Shown: positions 17,011-25,981 of the stretch, one piece after another
Layout of the letters: the number at the start of each line of letters is the position of its first letter
Position numbering within the stretch: position 1 is the stretch's first letter
Assembly (NCBI RefSeq): GCF_024790395.1
Contig: NZ_JAJISC010000002.1
Span: 1 to 64,000 of the forward strand
Source of the DNA: Halomonas dongshanensis
Lineage (GTDB): Bacteria; Pseudomonadota; Gammaproteobacteria; Pseudomonadales; Halomonadaceae
DNA length: 64,000 nucleotides
Direction: 5' to 3'
Position numbers and translations under genes: made by a program
Notes under the pieces: model-generated
What the model was told of the DNA's origin: nothing
Databases searched by the model: none
The model's input: only the letters and a program-made list of their open reading frames with translations

Positions 17011-19533
17011 TTAGAAGATCGACTCGGCTGCGCCCGATCCCTGCGAGCCGCCGGCCTCTTCCAGCTCGCGGCTGATGCGGCGAGGCTGGTAGTCGGGCAG
17101 ATGGTCGCGGTGGAACAGCTCGGTCATGCCGCCTGATTGATCATCGTAGAGGCGACGGCCAGTGTCCGGATCGACGCGGGCGGTGACCACGGTATCGGGA
17201 CGTTCGGGCAGCGCCGGGGGCGTGCCTTCCAGGGCTTCGCCCATGAACGCGGTCCAGATCGGCAGAGCGGCATTGGCGCCGTACTCGGCGATGGTCTCAT
17301 TGCTGTCCTTGCCCACCCAGACGGTGGTGACCAGATCGCTATTGAAACCGGCGAACCACGCATCGCGCTGGTCGTTGGTGGTACCGGTCTTGCCCACGAT
17401 GTCCTCACGGTTGAGGCTCAGAGCGCCACGGCCGGTGCCCGAGGTAATGACGTCACGCAGCATGTCACGCAGGATGTAGGTAGCGGCGGCATCGGCCACG
17501 CGTGGCGCCACCGGGTACTCGCGGCCGTCGATGACGACGCTCTCCTGACCCTCGGCACAGCTCGGACAGGCGACCGGTGGTGTGGCTTCGTCGATCACTT
17601 GGTTGTCTTCGGCGCGGGTGATGCGTTCGATGTACCAGGGCGATACCTGGAAACCGCCGTTGGCGATCACCGAGTAGGCGTTGGTCATCTCCAGCGGCGT
17701 CAGGCTGGCGCTGCCGAGTGCCAGCGACAAACCGCGCGGCAGACGCTCGGGCGAGAAGCCGAAGCCTTCCAGGAACTGGATGGTGTGATCGAGCCCCATG
17801 GCCTGTAGTACACGAATGGTAACCAAGTTGCGCGAGCGTGCCAGCGCCGGACGCAGACGCATCGGCCCCTGGAAGTCACGACTGGAGTTGACCGGACGCC
17901 ACAGCGTGTTGCTGCCGTCGTCGAGCACGACCGGAGCGTCGTTGACCACGCTTGCCGCGTTCATCTCACCATCCTGCAGGGCGGCGAGATAGATGAACGG
18001 CTTGAAGATCGAGCCAGACTGGCGCAGCGCCTGAACGGCCCGGTTGAACTTGCTGGCATTAAAGTCAAAACCGCCCTGAAGCGCCAGAATGGCGCCGGTG
18101 CGTGGGTCCTGCGCCACCAGCGAGCCTTCGGCATCGGGGCGTTGAGATAGACGCAGCGCACCGTCATTTTCGGTAACGCGAACGAGATCACCCGCCACGG
18201 CGATTTGATCGGCAGAGCTTGGCTCGGCGCCGCGGCTGCGCGGGCTTTGGTAGGGGCGTGCCCAGCTCAGGCCATCCCAAGCGATGGTGCGCAGTTCGCC
18301 GCCGCGCAGCAGCACCTGCATCTCACGCCCGCTGCTTTCGACGACGATGGCCGGACGCAGCAGGCCGAAGTTGGGTGTGCGCTCGAGCACCTGCAGCCAG
18401 TTACTCACGTCGCCGTCGATACCCTCGACTTCGGTTTGGCTACGCTCGGCGGCCTGGCGCGCGGTCTGACGAATTTCGGGCGACTCGGAAAGCTCCTCTT
18501 CCAGGCCGCGGGTATTGGTCTGCTCCTGGGCTTCGACCAGGCTTGCCGCGATCTCACGCTGCTCCGGCCCGCGCCAGCCGTGACGGTGATCGTAGTCCAT
18601 CAAACCCTGTGACAGCGCCCGGCGAGCAGCGGGCTGCAGCTCGCTGTCGATGGTGGTGTAGATGCGGTAGCCACCGGTGTAGGCGGTGTCGCCGAAACGC
18701 TCGACGGCATACTGACGCGCCATTTCGGCCATGTAGGCGGCTTCGACCTCGGCCTGGGCCACGTGACGGCGCGCAGTGACCGGCTCCTGCACGGCGCTTT
18801 GGTAGGCGCCGTCGTCGATGTAACCAAGCTCGCGCATGCGGAACAGAATCCAGTTGCGCCGAATCAGCGAGCGCTCTGAGTTGGCTAGCGGATTGAAGGC
18901 GGAAGGCGCCTTGGGTAGCCCCGCGATCATCGCCGTTTCGGCAAGCGTCAGCTCGGAGAGCGGCTTGTCGTAGTAGGTCTCGGCGGCAGCGGCGATGCCG
19001 TAGGCGCGGTTGCCCAGAAAGATCTTGTTGACGTAGAGCTCGAAGATCTCCTGCTTGCTCAAGACCTGCTCCATCTGCAGGGCGAGCAGGATTTCGCGAA
19101 TCTTACGGGTGAAGGTCTGATCGAGCGTCAGCATGTAGTTACGCGCGACCTGCATGGTGATGGTCGAGCCGCCCGACTGAATCGAGCCGCTGGACGCAAG
19201 CTCAAGCGCTGCCCGCGCAAGCCCGCGCGGATCGACGCCTGCGTGATTGAAGAAGTTGGCGTCTTCGGCCGCGATCAGAGCATTGACCATGTCCTGAGGA
19301 ATTTCGGCGTAGTCCACGGCCATGCGGCGCTCTTCGCCGAACTCGCCAATCAGCTTGCCGTCACGGGTGAAGATACGAAGCGGCGTATGTAGCTCGAAGT
19401 CCTGAAGCTGGCGGACATCCGAGAGGCCGGGCGAGAAATAGATGGCAGCGCCGATCACCGCAAGCGTTGCAGCGCCGATCAGCGAGACGATGATGCCGAT
19501 CAACGACAGAAGGAGGGTTCGCAAAAACGTCAT
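17011..19533 (-). CDS. mrcA: Penicillin-binding protein 1A (bifunctional peptidoglycan synthase)
   Basis: The ATG at 19533 gives 840 residues, starting MTFLRTLLLSLIG; an ATG 48 bases upstream would add an unlikely leader. Residues ~7–32 are the membrane anchor. The glycosyltransferase 51 domain shows the catalytic Glu at residue 90 in AAEDANFF and later STITMQVARN. An OB-like insert precedes the transpeptidase domain, which has SGSIFK near residue 508 (active serine), SRN, and VGKTGTTNDQRDAWF near 714. It polymerises and cross-links peptidoglycan on the periplasmic face. The gene is divergent from pilM, the conserved mrcA–pilMNOPQ (hof/com) arrangement of gammaproteobacteria. Confidence 0.96.
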   Translation of the reverse strand: MTFLRTLLLSLIGIIVSLIGAATLAVIGAAIYFSPGLSDVRQLQDFELHTPLRIFTRDGKLIGEFGEERRMAVDYAEIPQDMVNALIAAEDANFFNHAGVDPRGLARAALELASSGSIQSGGSTITMQVARNYMLTLDQTFTRKIREILLALQMEQVLSKQEIFELYVNKIFLGNRAYGIAAAAETYYDKPLSELTLAETAMIAGLPKAPSAFNPLANSERSLIRRNWILFRMRELGYIDDGAYQSAVQEPVTARRHVAQAEVEAAYMAEMARQYAVERFGDTAYTGGYRIYTTIDSELQPAARRALSQGLMDYDHRHGWRGPEQREIAASLVEAQEQTNTRGLEEELSESPEIRQTARQAAERSQTEVEGIDGDVSNWLQVLERTPNFGLLRPAIVVESSGREMQVLLRGGELRTIAWDGLSWARPYQSPRSRGAEPSSADQIAVAGDLVRVTENDGALRLSQRPDAEGSLVAQDPRTGAILALQGGFDFNASKFNRAVQALRQSGSIFKPFIYLAALQDGEMNAASVVNDAPVVLDDGSNTLWRPVNSSRDFQGPMRLRPALARSRNLVTIRVLQAMGLDHTIQFLEGFGFSPERLPRGLSLALGSASLTPLEMTNAYSVIANGGFQVSPWYIERITRAEDNQVIDEATPPVACPSCAEGQESVVIDGREYPVAPRVADAAATYILRDMLRDVITSGTGRGALSLNREDIVGKTGTTNDQRDAWFAGFNSDLVTTVWVGKDSNETIAEYGANAALPIWTAFMGEALEGTPPALPERPDTVVTARVDPDTGRRLYDDQSGGMTELFHRDHLPDYQPRRISRELEEAGGSQGSGAAESIF

Positions 19534-19724
19534 GAACTGAAAACACCCGTGGGAAGAGTCAAGGAAGAGGCGGTAGGCCAAAAGCCATGGGCTGTGTGGC
19601 AGCCATTATAGGAACACCCTCTGGGTTGATAAAGCGCAAGTTGATCGAGGTGTACGTCGAAGTAAAATCATGTAGCCTCGATCGAGCAACGAAAAAAAGA
19701 ATACCAAGGGAGGCTGCCTGCCGT
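19534..19724. promoter_or_regulatory. Divergent promoter region of mrcA and pilM
   Basis: On the minus strand, TATAAT (complement of ATTATA at 19605–19610) is a good -10 element for mrcA, with a weak -35 (TTTATC) 17 bases upstream. It would leave a leader of about 65 bases. I do not see an equally clear promoter for pilM. AAGGGAGG at 19706–19713 is the pilM ribosome binding site. Confidence 0.4.
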
Positions 19725-20693
19725 ATGCGTCGCCTGTCGTTCTTCAATGCCTTGATCGGGATCGATATTACCTCGACCTCTATCCGGCTGTTGGAGCTCG
19801 GTCGACGCCATGGGCGCACGTGCGTGAAGCGCTATGCGCTGTGTCCATTACCGGCGGATGCGGTCGTCGACGAGCGTATTCACGACGCCGATGCGCTCGC
19901 CCGTGGCCTACGTGAGGCCGTGAAAATGAGTGGCACACGATGTCGCTACGCCGCTGTCGCCGTACCCGCGAGTGCTGCCTGGATCACCACGCTACGCTGC
20001 CCCGCCGGGCTCGACGATATCACCCTTGAAACCTATATCGCCGCCGAGTTCGACCACCACGCCCCCTTTGCGTTCACTGACGCCGCCTTCGATTTTCAGC
20101 GTCTTGCCTTCGATGAGCCGACAGACGAGCTGCCTGTGACGCTCGCGGCCTGCCATCAGCGCGAAATAGAGGCACTTGACGATGTGCTGCACGCCGCCGG
20201 TCTCATCCCGGCGGTTATCGATATTGCCCCACTGGCGCTAGCGCGCGGCGCCGCGCTTTCAAGCCACTTGGCACCCCAGGCGATACTGCTATTAGAGTCG
20301 AGCCATAGCCTCTTTTGCGTGCTCGATGGCGGGCAGGTGATCCATCAGCAGCAGGCAGCCCCCCTTGCCGATTACTCAAGCGATGACACCGCCTTGAATG
20401 CGTCGCTGGGGGCGCTGCTAACGCGCCTGCTTTCGCTCTACGCTGCGCACTCGCTGCGCCAAACGCCGGATATGCCTGCTCCCGGTATGCCCAATGAAGT
20501 GTTGTTGGCGGGCACGCTCGCCGCGCGTATCGACGTAGCGGATGCCTCACTCACGACACTTGGCGTGCCGCTCGCGCTGGCAGCACCCTTCGCCGCCATG
20601 GACGTTCACCCGCGCCTCGATGCCAAGGCGCTTGTTTTGCGCGCACCGCAGTGGGTGATGGCGGCGGGGCTGGCGGCAAGGAGGCCCACGTGA
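19725..20693 (+). CDS. pilM: Type IV pilus assembly protein PilM
   Basis: The 322-residue product from the ATG after AAGGGAGG has the actin-like fold signature LIGIDITSTSIRLLEL at residues ~10–25 and the family's second-domain segments (YIAAEFDHHAPFAF, LAACHQREIEALDDVLHAAG). PilM is the cytoplasmic ring component that binds the N-terminal tail of PilN and links the inner-membrane alignment complex to the pilus motor. It is slightly shorter than the ~354-residue Pseudomonas protein. It is first in pilMNOPQ, overlapping pilN by one base. Upstream in-frame starts would produce a leader with no family resemblance. Confidence 0.85.
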   Translation: MRRLSFFNALIGIDITSTSIRLLELGRRHGRTCVKRYALCPLPADAVVDERIHDADALARGLREAVKMSGTRCRYAAVAVPASAAWITTLRCPAGLDDITLETYIAAEFDHHAPFAFTDAAFDFQRLAFDEPTDELPVTLAACHQREIEALDDVLHAAGLIPAVIDIAPLALARGAALSSHLAPQAILLLESSHSLFCVLDGGQVIHQQQAAPLADYSSDDTALNASLGALLTRLLSLYAAHSLRQTPDMPAPGMPNEVLLAGTLAARIDVADASLTTLGVPLALAAPFAAMDVHPRLDAKALVLRAPQWVMAAGLAARRPT

Positions 20694-21274
20694 TGATCCC
20701 TACGCTCAATCTATTGCCGTGGCGTGAGGCGCTGCGCGAACGCCAACGACGGCGTTTTCAGGCGCTACTGCTAGTAGCGCTTATCGTAGGTGGGCTTTGG
20801 GGCGCAGGTGTTGCCTATCTCTATCAGCTGCGTCTTGACGTTCAGCAGCAGCGCAATGCGCTGTTGACGACGCGGCTAGAGGAACTCGCGGCAGTGGCCG
20901 AGGAGGGCCAGCGCTATCGCCAACGCGCCGAGGCGGCCCTTTCGCGTCAGGCGCAATTTGCCTCCTGGGAGTACCAGCGCCGCCAGACGCTTGTGCTTTT
21001 CAATGCGTTAGTCGAGAGCCTCGAGGAGGGCGTGATCTATCAACGCCTGGAGCGCCGCGGAGAAAACGTCGACGCCGTAGCGCTCGCTGAGCATGAAGGG
21101 CGCATTTCGGCCCAGTTGGGGCGCCTGGGGCGACACTCCGCCTTCGAGGCACCGCGGTTTACTGGCGTCGAGCGCTCGAGCAATGCGCAGGAGCGCGCCT
21201 TTCATTTCGCCGTCACTCAGCGCACCCCAACGGTGTCGGTGCCAAGCGCCAACCTAGGCGGGGAGGGGCCATGA
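20693..21274 (+). CDS. pilN: Type IV pilus assembly protein PilN
   Basis: The ATG overlaps the pilM stop (TGATG) and gives 193 residues. The N-terminus IPTLNLLPWREALRERQRR is the conserved PilN tail that docks into PilM. It is followed by one membrane helix (residues ~24–44, LLLVALIVGGLWGAGVAYLY) and a periplasmic coiled coil plus ferredoxin-like domain. PilN pairs with PilO in the inner-membrane alignment subcomplex. An earlier in-frame start inside pilM adds non-homologous residues and is rejected. The gene is translationally coupled to both neighbours. Confidence 0.88.
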   Translation: MIPTLNLLPWREALRERQRRRFQALLLVALIVGGLWGAGVAYLYQLRLDVQQQRNALLTTRLEELAAVAEEGQRYRQRAEAALSRQAQFASWEYQRRQTLVLFNALVESLEEGVIYQRLERRGENVDAVALAEHEGRISAQLGRLGRHSAFEAPRFTGVERSSNAQERAFHFAVTQRTPTVSVPSANLGGEGP

Positions 21275-21834
21275 TCGATACCGCCACTATCGCGACCTGG
21301 CCGCGTTGGCGCCAAGCGCTTTGCCTGATTGGCGTGGCCGCTGTGGCCGCGTTTGCCGTATATAGCTGGGTAGCGGAGGCGCGCCGCGACGCCTGGCACG
21401 CAGCCAAACAGGAAGAGGCACGGCTTTATAACGACTACCGTAGCCGCGTGCTGGATGCCGTTATGCTCCCCGAGTGGCGTACCCAACTCGCGGCCCTGGA
21501 GACCGAAGCGGCGCGCCTGGACACCTCGCTGCCGCGCGGCGACGAACTCCCGGCGCTGTTGGCGCGCATCGCCGAGGCGGCGGCCGAGCGGGGGCTTGCT
21601 ATCGAAACGCTGCGTCTGCGCGCGGCGGTGGGGCAGGATCATCACCATGAACATCCCCTCGAGATCGCCGTCCAGGGCGGCTTTCATGCGCTGGGTCTAT
21701 TCATCGCCGATATCGCGGCGCTGCCGCATATCGTCACCCTGCACGACTTCACGCTAGTACCCGCCACGCGCAACGAGACGTTGAGGCTCACCGCAACCGG
21801 TAAGCTTTACAGCGTGGACGAGGCGGGCCTATGA
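21271..21834 (+). CDS. pilO: Type IV pilus assembly protein PilO
   Basis: This 187-residue protein begins in an ATGA overlap with pilN. A short cytoplasmic start is followed by one membrane helix (residues ~14–32, ALCLIGVAAVAAFAVYSWV), a coiled-coil segment rich in Arg and Glu, and a periplasmic domain with LPRGDELPALLARIAEAAAE and the family-typical FHALGLFIADIAALPHIVTL. It forms heterodimers with PilN and contacts PilP. Length is near the family norm. Assignment rests on fold pattern and operon position, because PilO sequences are weakly conserved. Confidence 0.85.
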   Translation: MIDTATIATWPRWRQALCLIGVAAVAAFAVYSWVAEARRDAWHAAKQEEARLYNDYRSRVLDAVMLPEWRTQLAALETEAARLDTSLPRGDELPALLARIAEAAAERGLAIETLRLRAAVGQDHHHEHPLEIAVQGGFHALGLFIADIAALPHIVTLHDFTLVPATRNETLRLTATGKLYSVDEAGL

Positions 21835-22361
21835 GCGCATCGAGCCGGTTGGCGATAAGCGCGACGATCACGCTGACGCTTAGTGGCTGTATGCAGGCCG
21901 ACGAAGCAGGCATCGAGGCTGCGCTTGCCGAGATTCGCACCCATACCGTGACAAGGCCTCTGCCTACGCTTTCGGATCGTCCGCGGGTGGAGGTCGCTAC
22001 CTACCGGGGGAGCGATCAGCGAAGCCCCTTTGCCCGCGATATCGCGCCCGTTGCAGCGAGTGAACCCGGTGCGAGCCTTGAGACAAGCCTGTGGCATGGC
22101 GATGTCGAGCTGGCCGCGCTGCGTCTGGTCGGCACCCTGCAGATGGGGGCGCGTCGGAAAGCGCTGGTGGCCTCACCCGTTGGCGAGGTAGCGGCGGTGA
22201 GCGAAGGCGACTACCTGGGCCGCGAGCAGGGCCACGTCGAGCGCGTCGAAGCAGCGGCGCTTACGCTCAGCGAACGCCATTTTGCCCCGGCCGAAGGGTG
22301 GCAGCAGCGGCGCACGACGATGGCGATGGCAACGCCCAGCGATGACAACGAGAGATGGTAA
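21831..22361 (+). CDS. pilP: Type IV pilus assembly lipoprotein PilP
   Basis: This 176-residue protein starts in an ATGA overlap with pilO. Residues 1–20 are a lipoprotein signal with lipobox LSGC, so Cys20 would be lipidated. The C-terminal ~90 residues carry the HR/beta-sandwich domain (LAALRLVGTLQMGARRKALV … VSEGDYLGREQG) that contacts the PilQ secretin. PilP thereby links the inner-membrane PilN/PilO complex to the outer-membrane ring. The gap to pilQ is the only sizeable one in the operon and carries unusual GGA repeats. Confidence 0.88.
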   Translation: MSASSRLAISATITLTLSGCMQADEAGIEAALAEIRTHTVTRPLPTLSDRPRVEVATYRGSDQRSPFARDIAPVAASEPGASLETSLWHGDVELAALRLVGTLQMGARRKALVASPVGEVAAVSEGDYLGREQGHVERVEAAALTLSERHFAPAEGWQQRRTTMAMATPSDDNERW

Positions 22362-22386
22362 AGGCCTGAAACGTTAAAGATTGGGG

Positions 22387-22453
22387 GGAGCGAAGAAAAA
22401 GGGCGGTGAACATATAGGGATAAATATAAGGGAATAAGCATAGGGGAATGATA
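22387..22453 (+). promoter_or_regulatory. pilQ leader with spaced GGA motifs, candidate CsrA-binding site
   Basis: GGA occurs at 22387, 22418, 22431 and 22445; the last three are spaced 13 and 14 bases apart in quasi-repeats (ATAGGGATAA, TAAGGGAATAA, TAGGGGAATG). The final GGA overlaps the Shine–Dalgarno sequence AGGGGA of pilQ. CsrA typically binds paired GGA motifs, one covering the ribosome site, to repress translation. The spacing and position fit this. Alternatively, the run is simply a redundant ribosome-loading sequence. Confidence 0.4.
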
Positions 22454-23815
22454 ATGACGATGGGACAACGGCTGGGCTTGGTCGCCGCCTTACTGCCGAG
22501 CTTGGTGATGGGGGCCTCGCTCGACGATACGCGCCTGCAGGGGTTGAGCGAGCGGACAGGGACGAGCGTGAGCGCCAACGCAGGTGAGCGGCTAAACCTC
22601 AACGTACACGAGATGGAAGTGCGCGCCGTATTGGCCTCATTGGCCGAGTTCACCGGGCTCAACCTGGTCGTGGCCGATGGCGTGAGCGGCCTGGTGACGC
22701 TCAATCTCAACGACGTGCCCTGGGAGCAGGCGTTGGGGCTGATTCTGCAAAGCCAGGGGTTGGCTAGCCATCGCGACGGCAACGTGCTCTTCGTGGCCCC
22801 GGCCGAAACGTTCGAGACGCCGCTGACGCTCGAAGCCTCGTCGCCGCCAGTGCTCGAAAGCGAACACCTTGCCATTCGCTACGCTCGCGCGGCGGATCTG
22901 GCCGAGCTTTTACGCCGCGACGGCGGCTTTGGTTTATTGACCGACGATGGCAGAGTGGCCGTCGATGAGCGCACCAACGCACTATGGGTGCAGGATACAC
23001 CCGAACAGCTCGCCGAGATTCGGCGCATGCTGGCACGCCTCGATGTGCCCGTGCGCCAGGTGCAGATCGAAGCGCGCATCGTGGTGGCCCGCGATAGCGC
23101 CAGCCGGGCGCTGGGTATCAACTGGGGCTTTTCCAGCACGCGTGGCTTCCAGGCACTCGATAACGGCACTTTCGGCCCGCGCGACATCAATCCCGGTGGA
23201 CTCAATCGCGCTCGGGGCGGGCTCGCGATCGATTTGGGAGCTCCCGGCCAGCGCGGGGCAGGCACTGGGTTCACCTTTGGCTATCTCGCTGGTGACGTAC
23301 TGCTCGACTTGGAGCTTAGGGCGCTGGAGACCGAAGGTATGAGTCAGACCATCTCTCAGCCGCGCATCATCACCGCCAACCAGCGCACCGCGCGAATTCT
23401 TCAGGGCCAAGAGCGCGCCTTCACCTCGGGGCAGAACCAGGAGAATCCGCAGATCGAGTTCAAGGAGGCGGTGCTCTCGCTCGAAGTGACACCGCAGATC
23501 ACCCCGGATGATCGCATCGTGATGAACCTCTTGATCACCAACGACACCTTCGGTCAGCCCGAAGCGCCCAACTTCGAGCCACCGATCAACCGCAACGAAA
23601 TCGAAACTCAGGTGCTGGTCGACGACGGCCAGACCGTGGTGCTGGGCGGTATTTTGACCAGCGAAGAGCTGCGCCAGCTCGCGCAAACACCGCTTCTAGG
23701 CGATCTCCCCGTCATTGGTCGACTGTTTCGCTATACCGAAGAGAGCAATGAAAAGGTAGAGTTGTTAGTCTTCATCACTCCACGACTACTTGACGATGGC
23801 CTGGCGGTTCGCTGA
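22454..23815 (+). CDS. pilQ: Short type IV pilus/competence secretin PilQ (HofQ/ComE-like)
   Basis: The ATG at 22454 lies 7 bases after AGGGGA and is preferred over ATGs at 22448 and 22460; it gives 453 residues. A signal peptide is followed by an STN domain ([20 protein letters not shown]), a secretin N domain ([17 protein letters not shown]) and the secretin pore ([18 protein letters not shown] … [17 protein letters not shown] … [10 protein letters not shown]). It lacks the N-terminal AMIN domains of the ~700-residue Pseudomonas PilQ and so resembles HofQ of E. coli and ComE of Haemophilus. It forms the outer-membrane channel for the pilus or for DNA uptake. Its stop overlaps aroK by one base. 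Confidence 0.92.
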   Translation: MTMGQRLGLVAALLPSLVMGASLDDTRLQGLSERTGTSVSANAGERLNLNVHEMEVRAVLASLAEFTGLNLVVADGVSGLVTLNLNDVPWEQALGLILQSQGLASHRDGNVLFVAPAETFETPLTLEASSPPVLESEHLAIRYARAADLAELLRRDGGFGLLTDDGRVAVDERTNALWVQDTPEQLAEIRRMLARLDVPVRQVQIEARIVVARDSASRALGINWGFSSTRGFQALDNGTFGPRDINPGGLNRARGGLAIDLGAPGQRGAGTGFTFGYLAGDVLLDLELRALETEGMSQTISQPRIITANQRTARILQGQERAFTSGQNQENPQIEFKEAVLSLEVTPQITPDDRIVMNLLITNDTFGQPEAPNFEPPINRNEIETQVLVDDGQTVVLGGILTSEELRQLAQTPLLGDLPVIGRLFRYTEESNEKVELLVFITPRLLDDGLAVR

Positions 23816-24402
23816 TGCAGGAATTACCCAACGTTTTTTTGATAGGCCCCATGGGGGCAGGCAAGAGCACCATAGGGCGCTTGCTGGCAGCGGAGCTATC
23901 GCGCGAGTTCTTCGACAGCGACCACGTCATTCAGGATCGCTGCGGTGCCGACATTCCCTGGATTTTCGACGTGGAGGGCGAGCAGGGCTTTCGCCTGCGC
24001 GAAATGCAGATGATCGACGAACTGACCCAGTATGAGGGCATCGTCCTTGCCACCGGCGGTGGCGCGGTACTGCGCGAAGAGAACCGCCGCGCGCTGCGCG
24101 AACGCGGCACCGTGGTCTATTTGATGACCACGGTAGAACAGCAGCTCAAACGCACCGCGCGCGATCGTAATCGGCCGCTGTTGCAGTGCGCCGACCGCGA
24201 GCGCGTACTCAACGATATGTTCACCCAGCGCGATCCTCTATACCGCGCTACCGCAGATATCCCGGTACGCACCGACCGGCGCAGCCCGCGCGCGGTGGTC
24301 AACGAGATCCTGCGTCGCGTACGCCGCCTGGCGCATCCGCTGGAGGCGTCCGAGGCGCATCCGTCCTCTTCTTTGCCCAACGACCACAAGGTATCGCCAT
24401 GA
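23815..24402 (+). CDS. aroK: Shikimate kinase
   Basis: This 195-residue kinase phosphorylates shikimate with ATP in aromatic amino acid synthesis. The P-loop [12 protein letters not shown] lies at residues ~8–19. [20 protein letters not shown] provides the shikimate-binding Asp residues, followed by [14 protein letters not shown] and the lid segment RDRNRPLLQ. The start overlaps the pilQ stop and the end overlaps aroB, so the gene is read as part of the pilus operon. This order is typical for the family. The C-terminal ~25 residues ([16 protein letters not shown]) are a variable tail. Confidence 0.96.
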   Translation: MQELPNVFLIGPMGAGKSTIGRLLAAELSREFFDSDHVIQDRCGADIPWIFDVEGEQGFRLREMQMIDELTQYEGIVLATGGGAVLREENRRALRERGTVVYLMTTVEQQLKRTARDRNRPLLQCADRERVLNDMFTQRDPLYRATADIPVRTDRRSPRAVVNEILRRVRRLAHPLEASEAHPSSSLPNDHKVSP

Positions 24403-25517
24403 CGCGCGCTGCTTCCCCCTCCCGGACCCTCAACGTCGAGCTCGGCGAGCGTAGCTACCCTATCCATATCGGCACCGGTCTGCTCGACGAGCCGACCTGC
24501 TTTGCGCCCTATATCGTGGGCACCCAGGTCATGGTGGTGACCAATGAGACCATCGCGCCGCACTACCTGAAACGTCTGCTCGCCACGCTCGAAAAGGGCG
24601 CCTCGCGACCGCTCGACGTGCGCAGCGTCATCCTACCCGATGGCGAACAGTACAAGAGCATTGCCCAGGTGGAGCATATCTGGGATGCGCTGCTCGAAGC
24701 GGGCTTCAACCGCCGCTGCACGCTGATCGCCCTTGGTGGCGGCGTCATCGGCGATATGGTCGGCTTTGCGGCGGCCGCGTACCAGCGCGGCGTGGCCTTC
24801 ATCCAGGTGCCCACCACGCTGCTCTCCCAGGTGGACTCCTCTGTGGGCGGCAAGACTGGGGTCAATCATCCGCTGGGCAAGAATATGATCGGCGCCTTCT
24901 GGCAGCCCAAGGCGGTGGTCGTGGATATCGCCAGTCTTGCCTCGCTGCCTGCGCGCGAGCTCTCGGCAGGGCTCGCCGAGGTGGTCAAGTATGGCTTGAT
25001 TCGGGATATCGCGTTTCTGGCCTGGCTTGAGGAGCACATGGCTGCGCTGCGCGCGCTCGATGAAGCCGCTCTGGCAGAGGCGATCGCGCGTAGCTGCGAG
25101 ATCAAGGCCGAGATCGTCGCCGCCGATGAGACCGAACAGGGCGTGCGCGCGCTGCTGAATTTGGGCCATACCTTTGGTCACGCCATCGAAGCGCACCAAG
25201 GCTACGGTAACTGGCTACACGGTGAAGCCGTGGGGGCAGGCATGGCCATGGCGGCGTCGCTATCGCACCAGCGCGGCTGGCTGTCCGCGGCCGATCGCGA
25301 TAGGGCTCACGCCGTGATCGAGCGCGCGGGGCTGCCGCTCGCCGCTCCCGCTAACATGGATAGCGCCGCCTTCCTGGCGCGTATGCGTTTGGATAAGAAA
25401 AACCTCGATACCCATATTCGCTTGATTCTGCTGACCGCGCTGGGAGAGGCCTGCATCAGCGATACCACCCCGCCCGATCAGCTCGACGCGTTCATCGAGG
25501 CGTATCCGCGCCGATAG
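24399..25517 (+). CDS. aroB: 3-dehydroquinate synthase
   Basis: The ATG at 24399 overlaps the aroK stop and gives 372 residues, the usual size. The enzyme converts DAHP to 3-dehydroquinate using NAD and a divalent metal. Visible features are the NAD-binding [40 protein letters not shown], and the metal ligands in [10 protein letters not shown]…, [14 protein letters not shown] and [11 protein letters not shown]. An apparent longer frame begins inside aroK but is not supported. A hairpin terminator follows 30 bases downstream, ending the pilMNOPQ–aroKB transcription unit. Confidence 0.97.
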   Translation: MTRAASPSRTLNVELGERSYPIHIGTGLLDEPTCFAPYIVGTQVMVVTNETIAPHYLKRLLATLEKGASRPLDVRSVILPDGEQYKSIAQVEHIWDALLEAGFNRRCTLIALGGGVIGDMVGFAAAAYQRGVAFIQVPTTLLSQVDSSVGGKTGVNHPLGKNMIGAFWQPKAVVVDIASLASLPARELSAGLAEVVKYGLIRDIAFLAWLEEHMAALRALDEAALAEAIARSCEIKAEIVAADETEQGVRALLNLGHTFGHAIEAHQGYGNWLHGEAVGAGMAMAASLSHQRGWLSAADRDRAHAVIERAGLPLAAPANMDSAAFLARMRLDKKNLDTHIRLILLTALGEACISDTTPPDQLDAFIEAYPRR

Positions 25518-25546
25518 CGCACGACTGACCCTATCATCGATCTCCT

Positions 25547-25569
25547 AACCCGCTTCGGCGGGTTTTTTT
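25547..25569 (+). terminator. Terminator after aroB
   Basis: AACCCGC-TTCG-GCGGGTT followed by a run of seven T residues forms a textbook intrinsic terminator with a UUCG tetraloop. Confidence 0.93.
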
Positions 25570-25981
25570 GCGCGCGAAGATAGCGGGCATCGTGTCAAAA
25601 CTGCTTAATAAACGAACAATCCGCATGCCTTATGCGCTATCGGCATGGGTTTTTGTGCTTATTTAAGACTAAAGTCTAATGATTTTTTGTTACCGTTTAA
25701 AATCCGTTGTATCACTTTGCAAGTGGTTGAAGTGTATGCTTTTTTGCTTTTGAATGGGTTGCAAGTTCAAGATTTGGAAAGACTTTTTGGCGAGAATGCG
25801 GGGGCGGGTAATTGCGCAGAAGGGGGCTGTATCGCTATGCTGAGCGGCCGTTTGTTAGGCAGCGAGCGCAGCTGTCTCGTGGTTTCGAGGCAAGTTGTAA
25901 GGCGAGAAAGTAAAATAAAACCTGTCTTTATAGCATATAAATGCTGCCAGAAAAATACGTTGACTAGTTGAGGCACGCCCC
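25570..25981. promoter_or_regulatory. Long leader/promoter region of gltBD
   Basis: This 412-base region has no convincing gene and is AT-richer than its surroundings. It contains a palindrome AGACT-AA-AGTCT (25666–25677), a possible hairpin GCATGCC…GGCATG with T residues (25623–25655), and AT-rich segments near 25910–25940 that could hold a promoter close to gltB. Many relatives carry a damX-like SPOR gene between aroB and gltB; none is seen here. A 108-codon frame (25645–25971) has poor codon use and no family resemblance. Confidence 0.4.

Noticed and set aside
25645..25971. 108-codon open frame upstream of gltB
   Set aside because: No ribosome site, atypical composition, no recognisable family, and it fills a likely promoter region.
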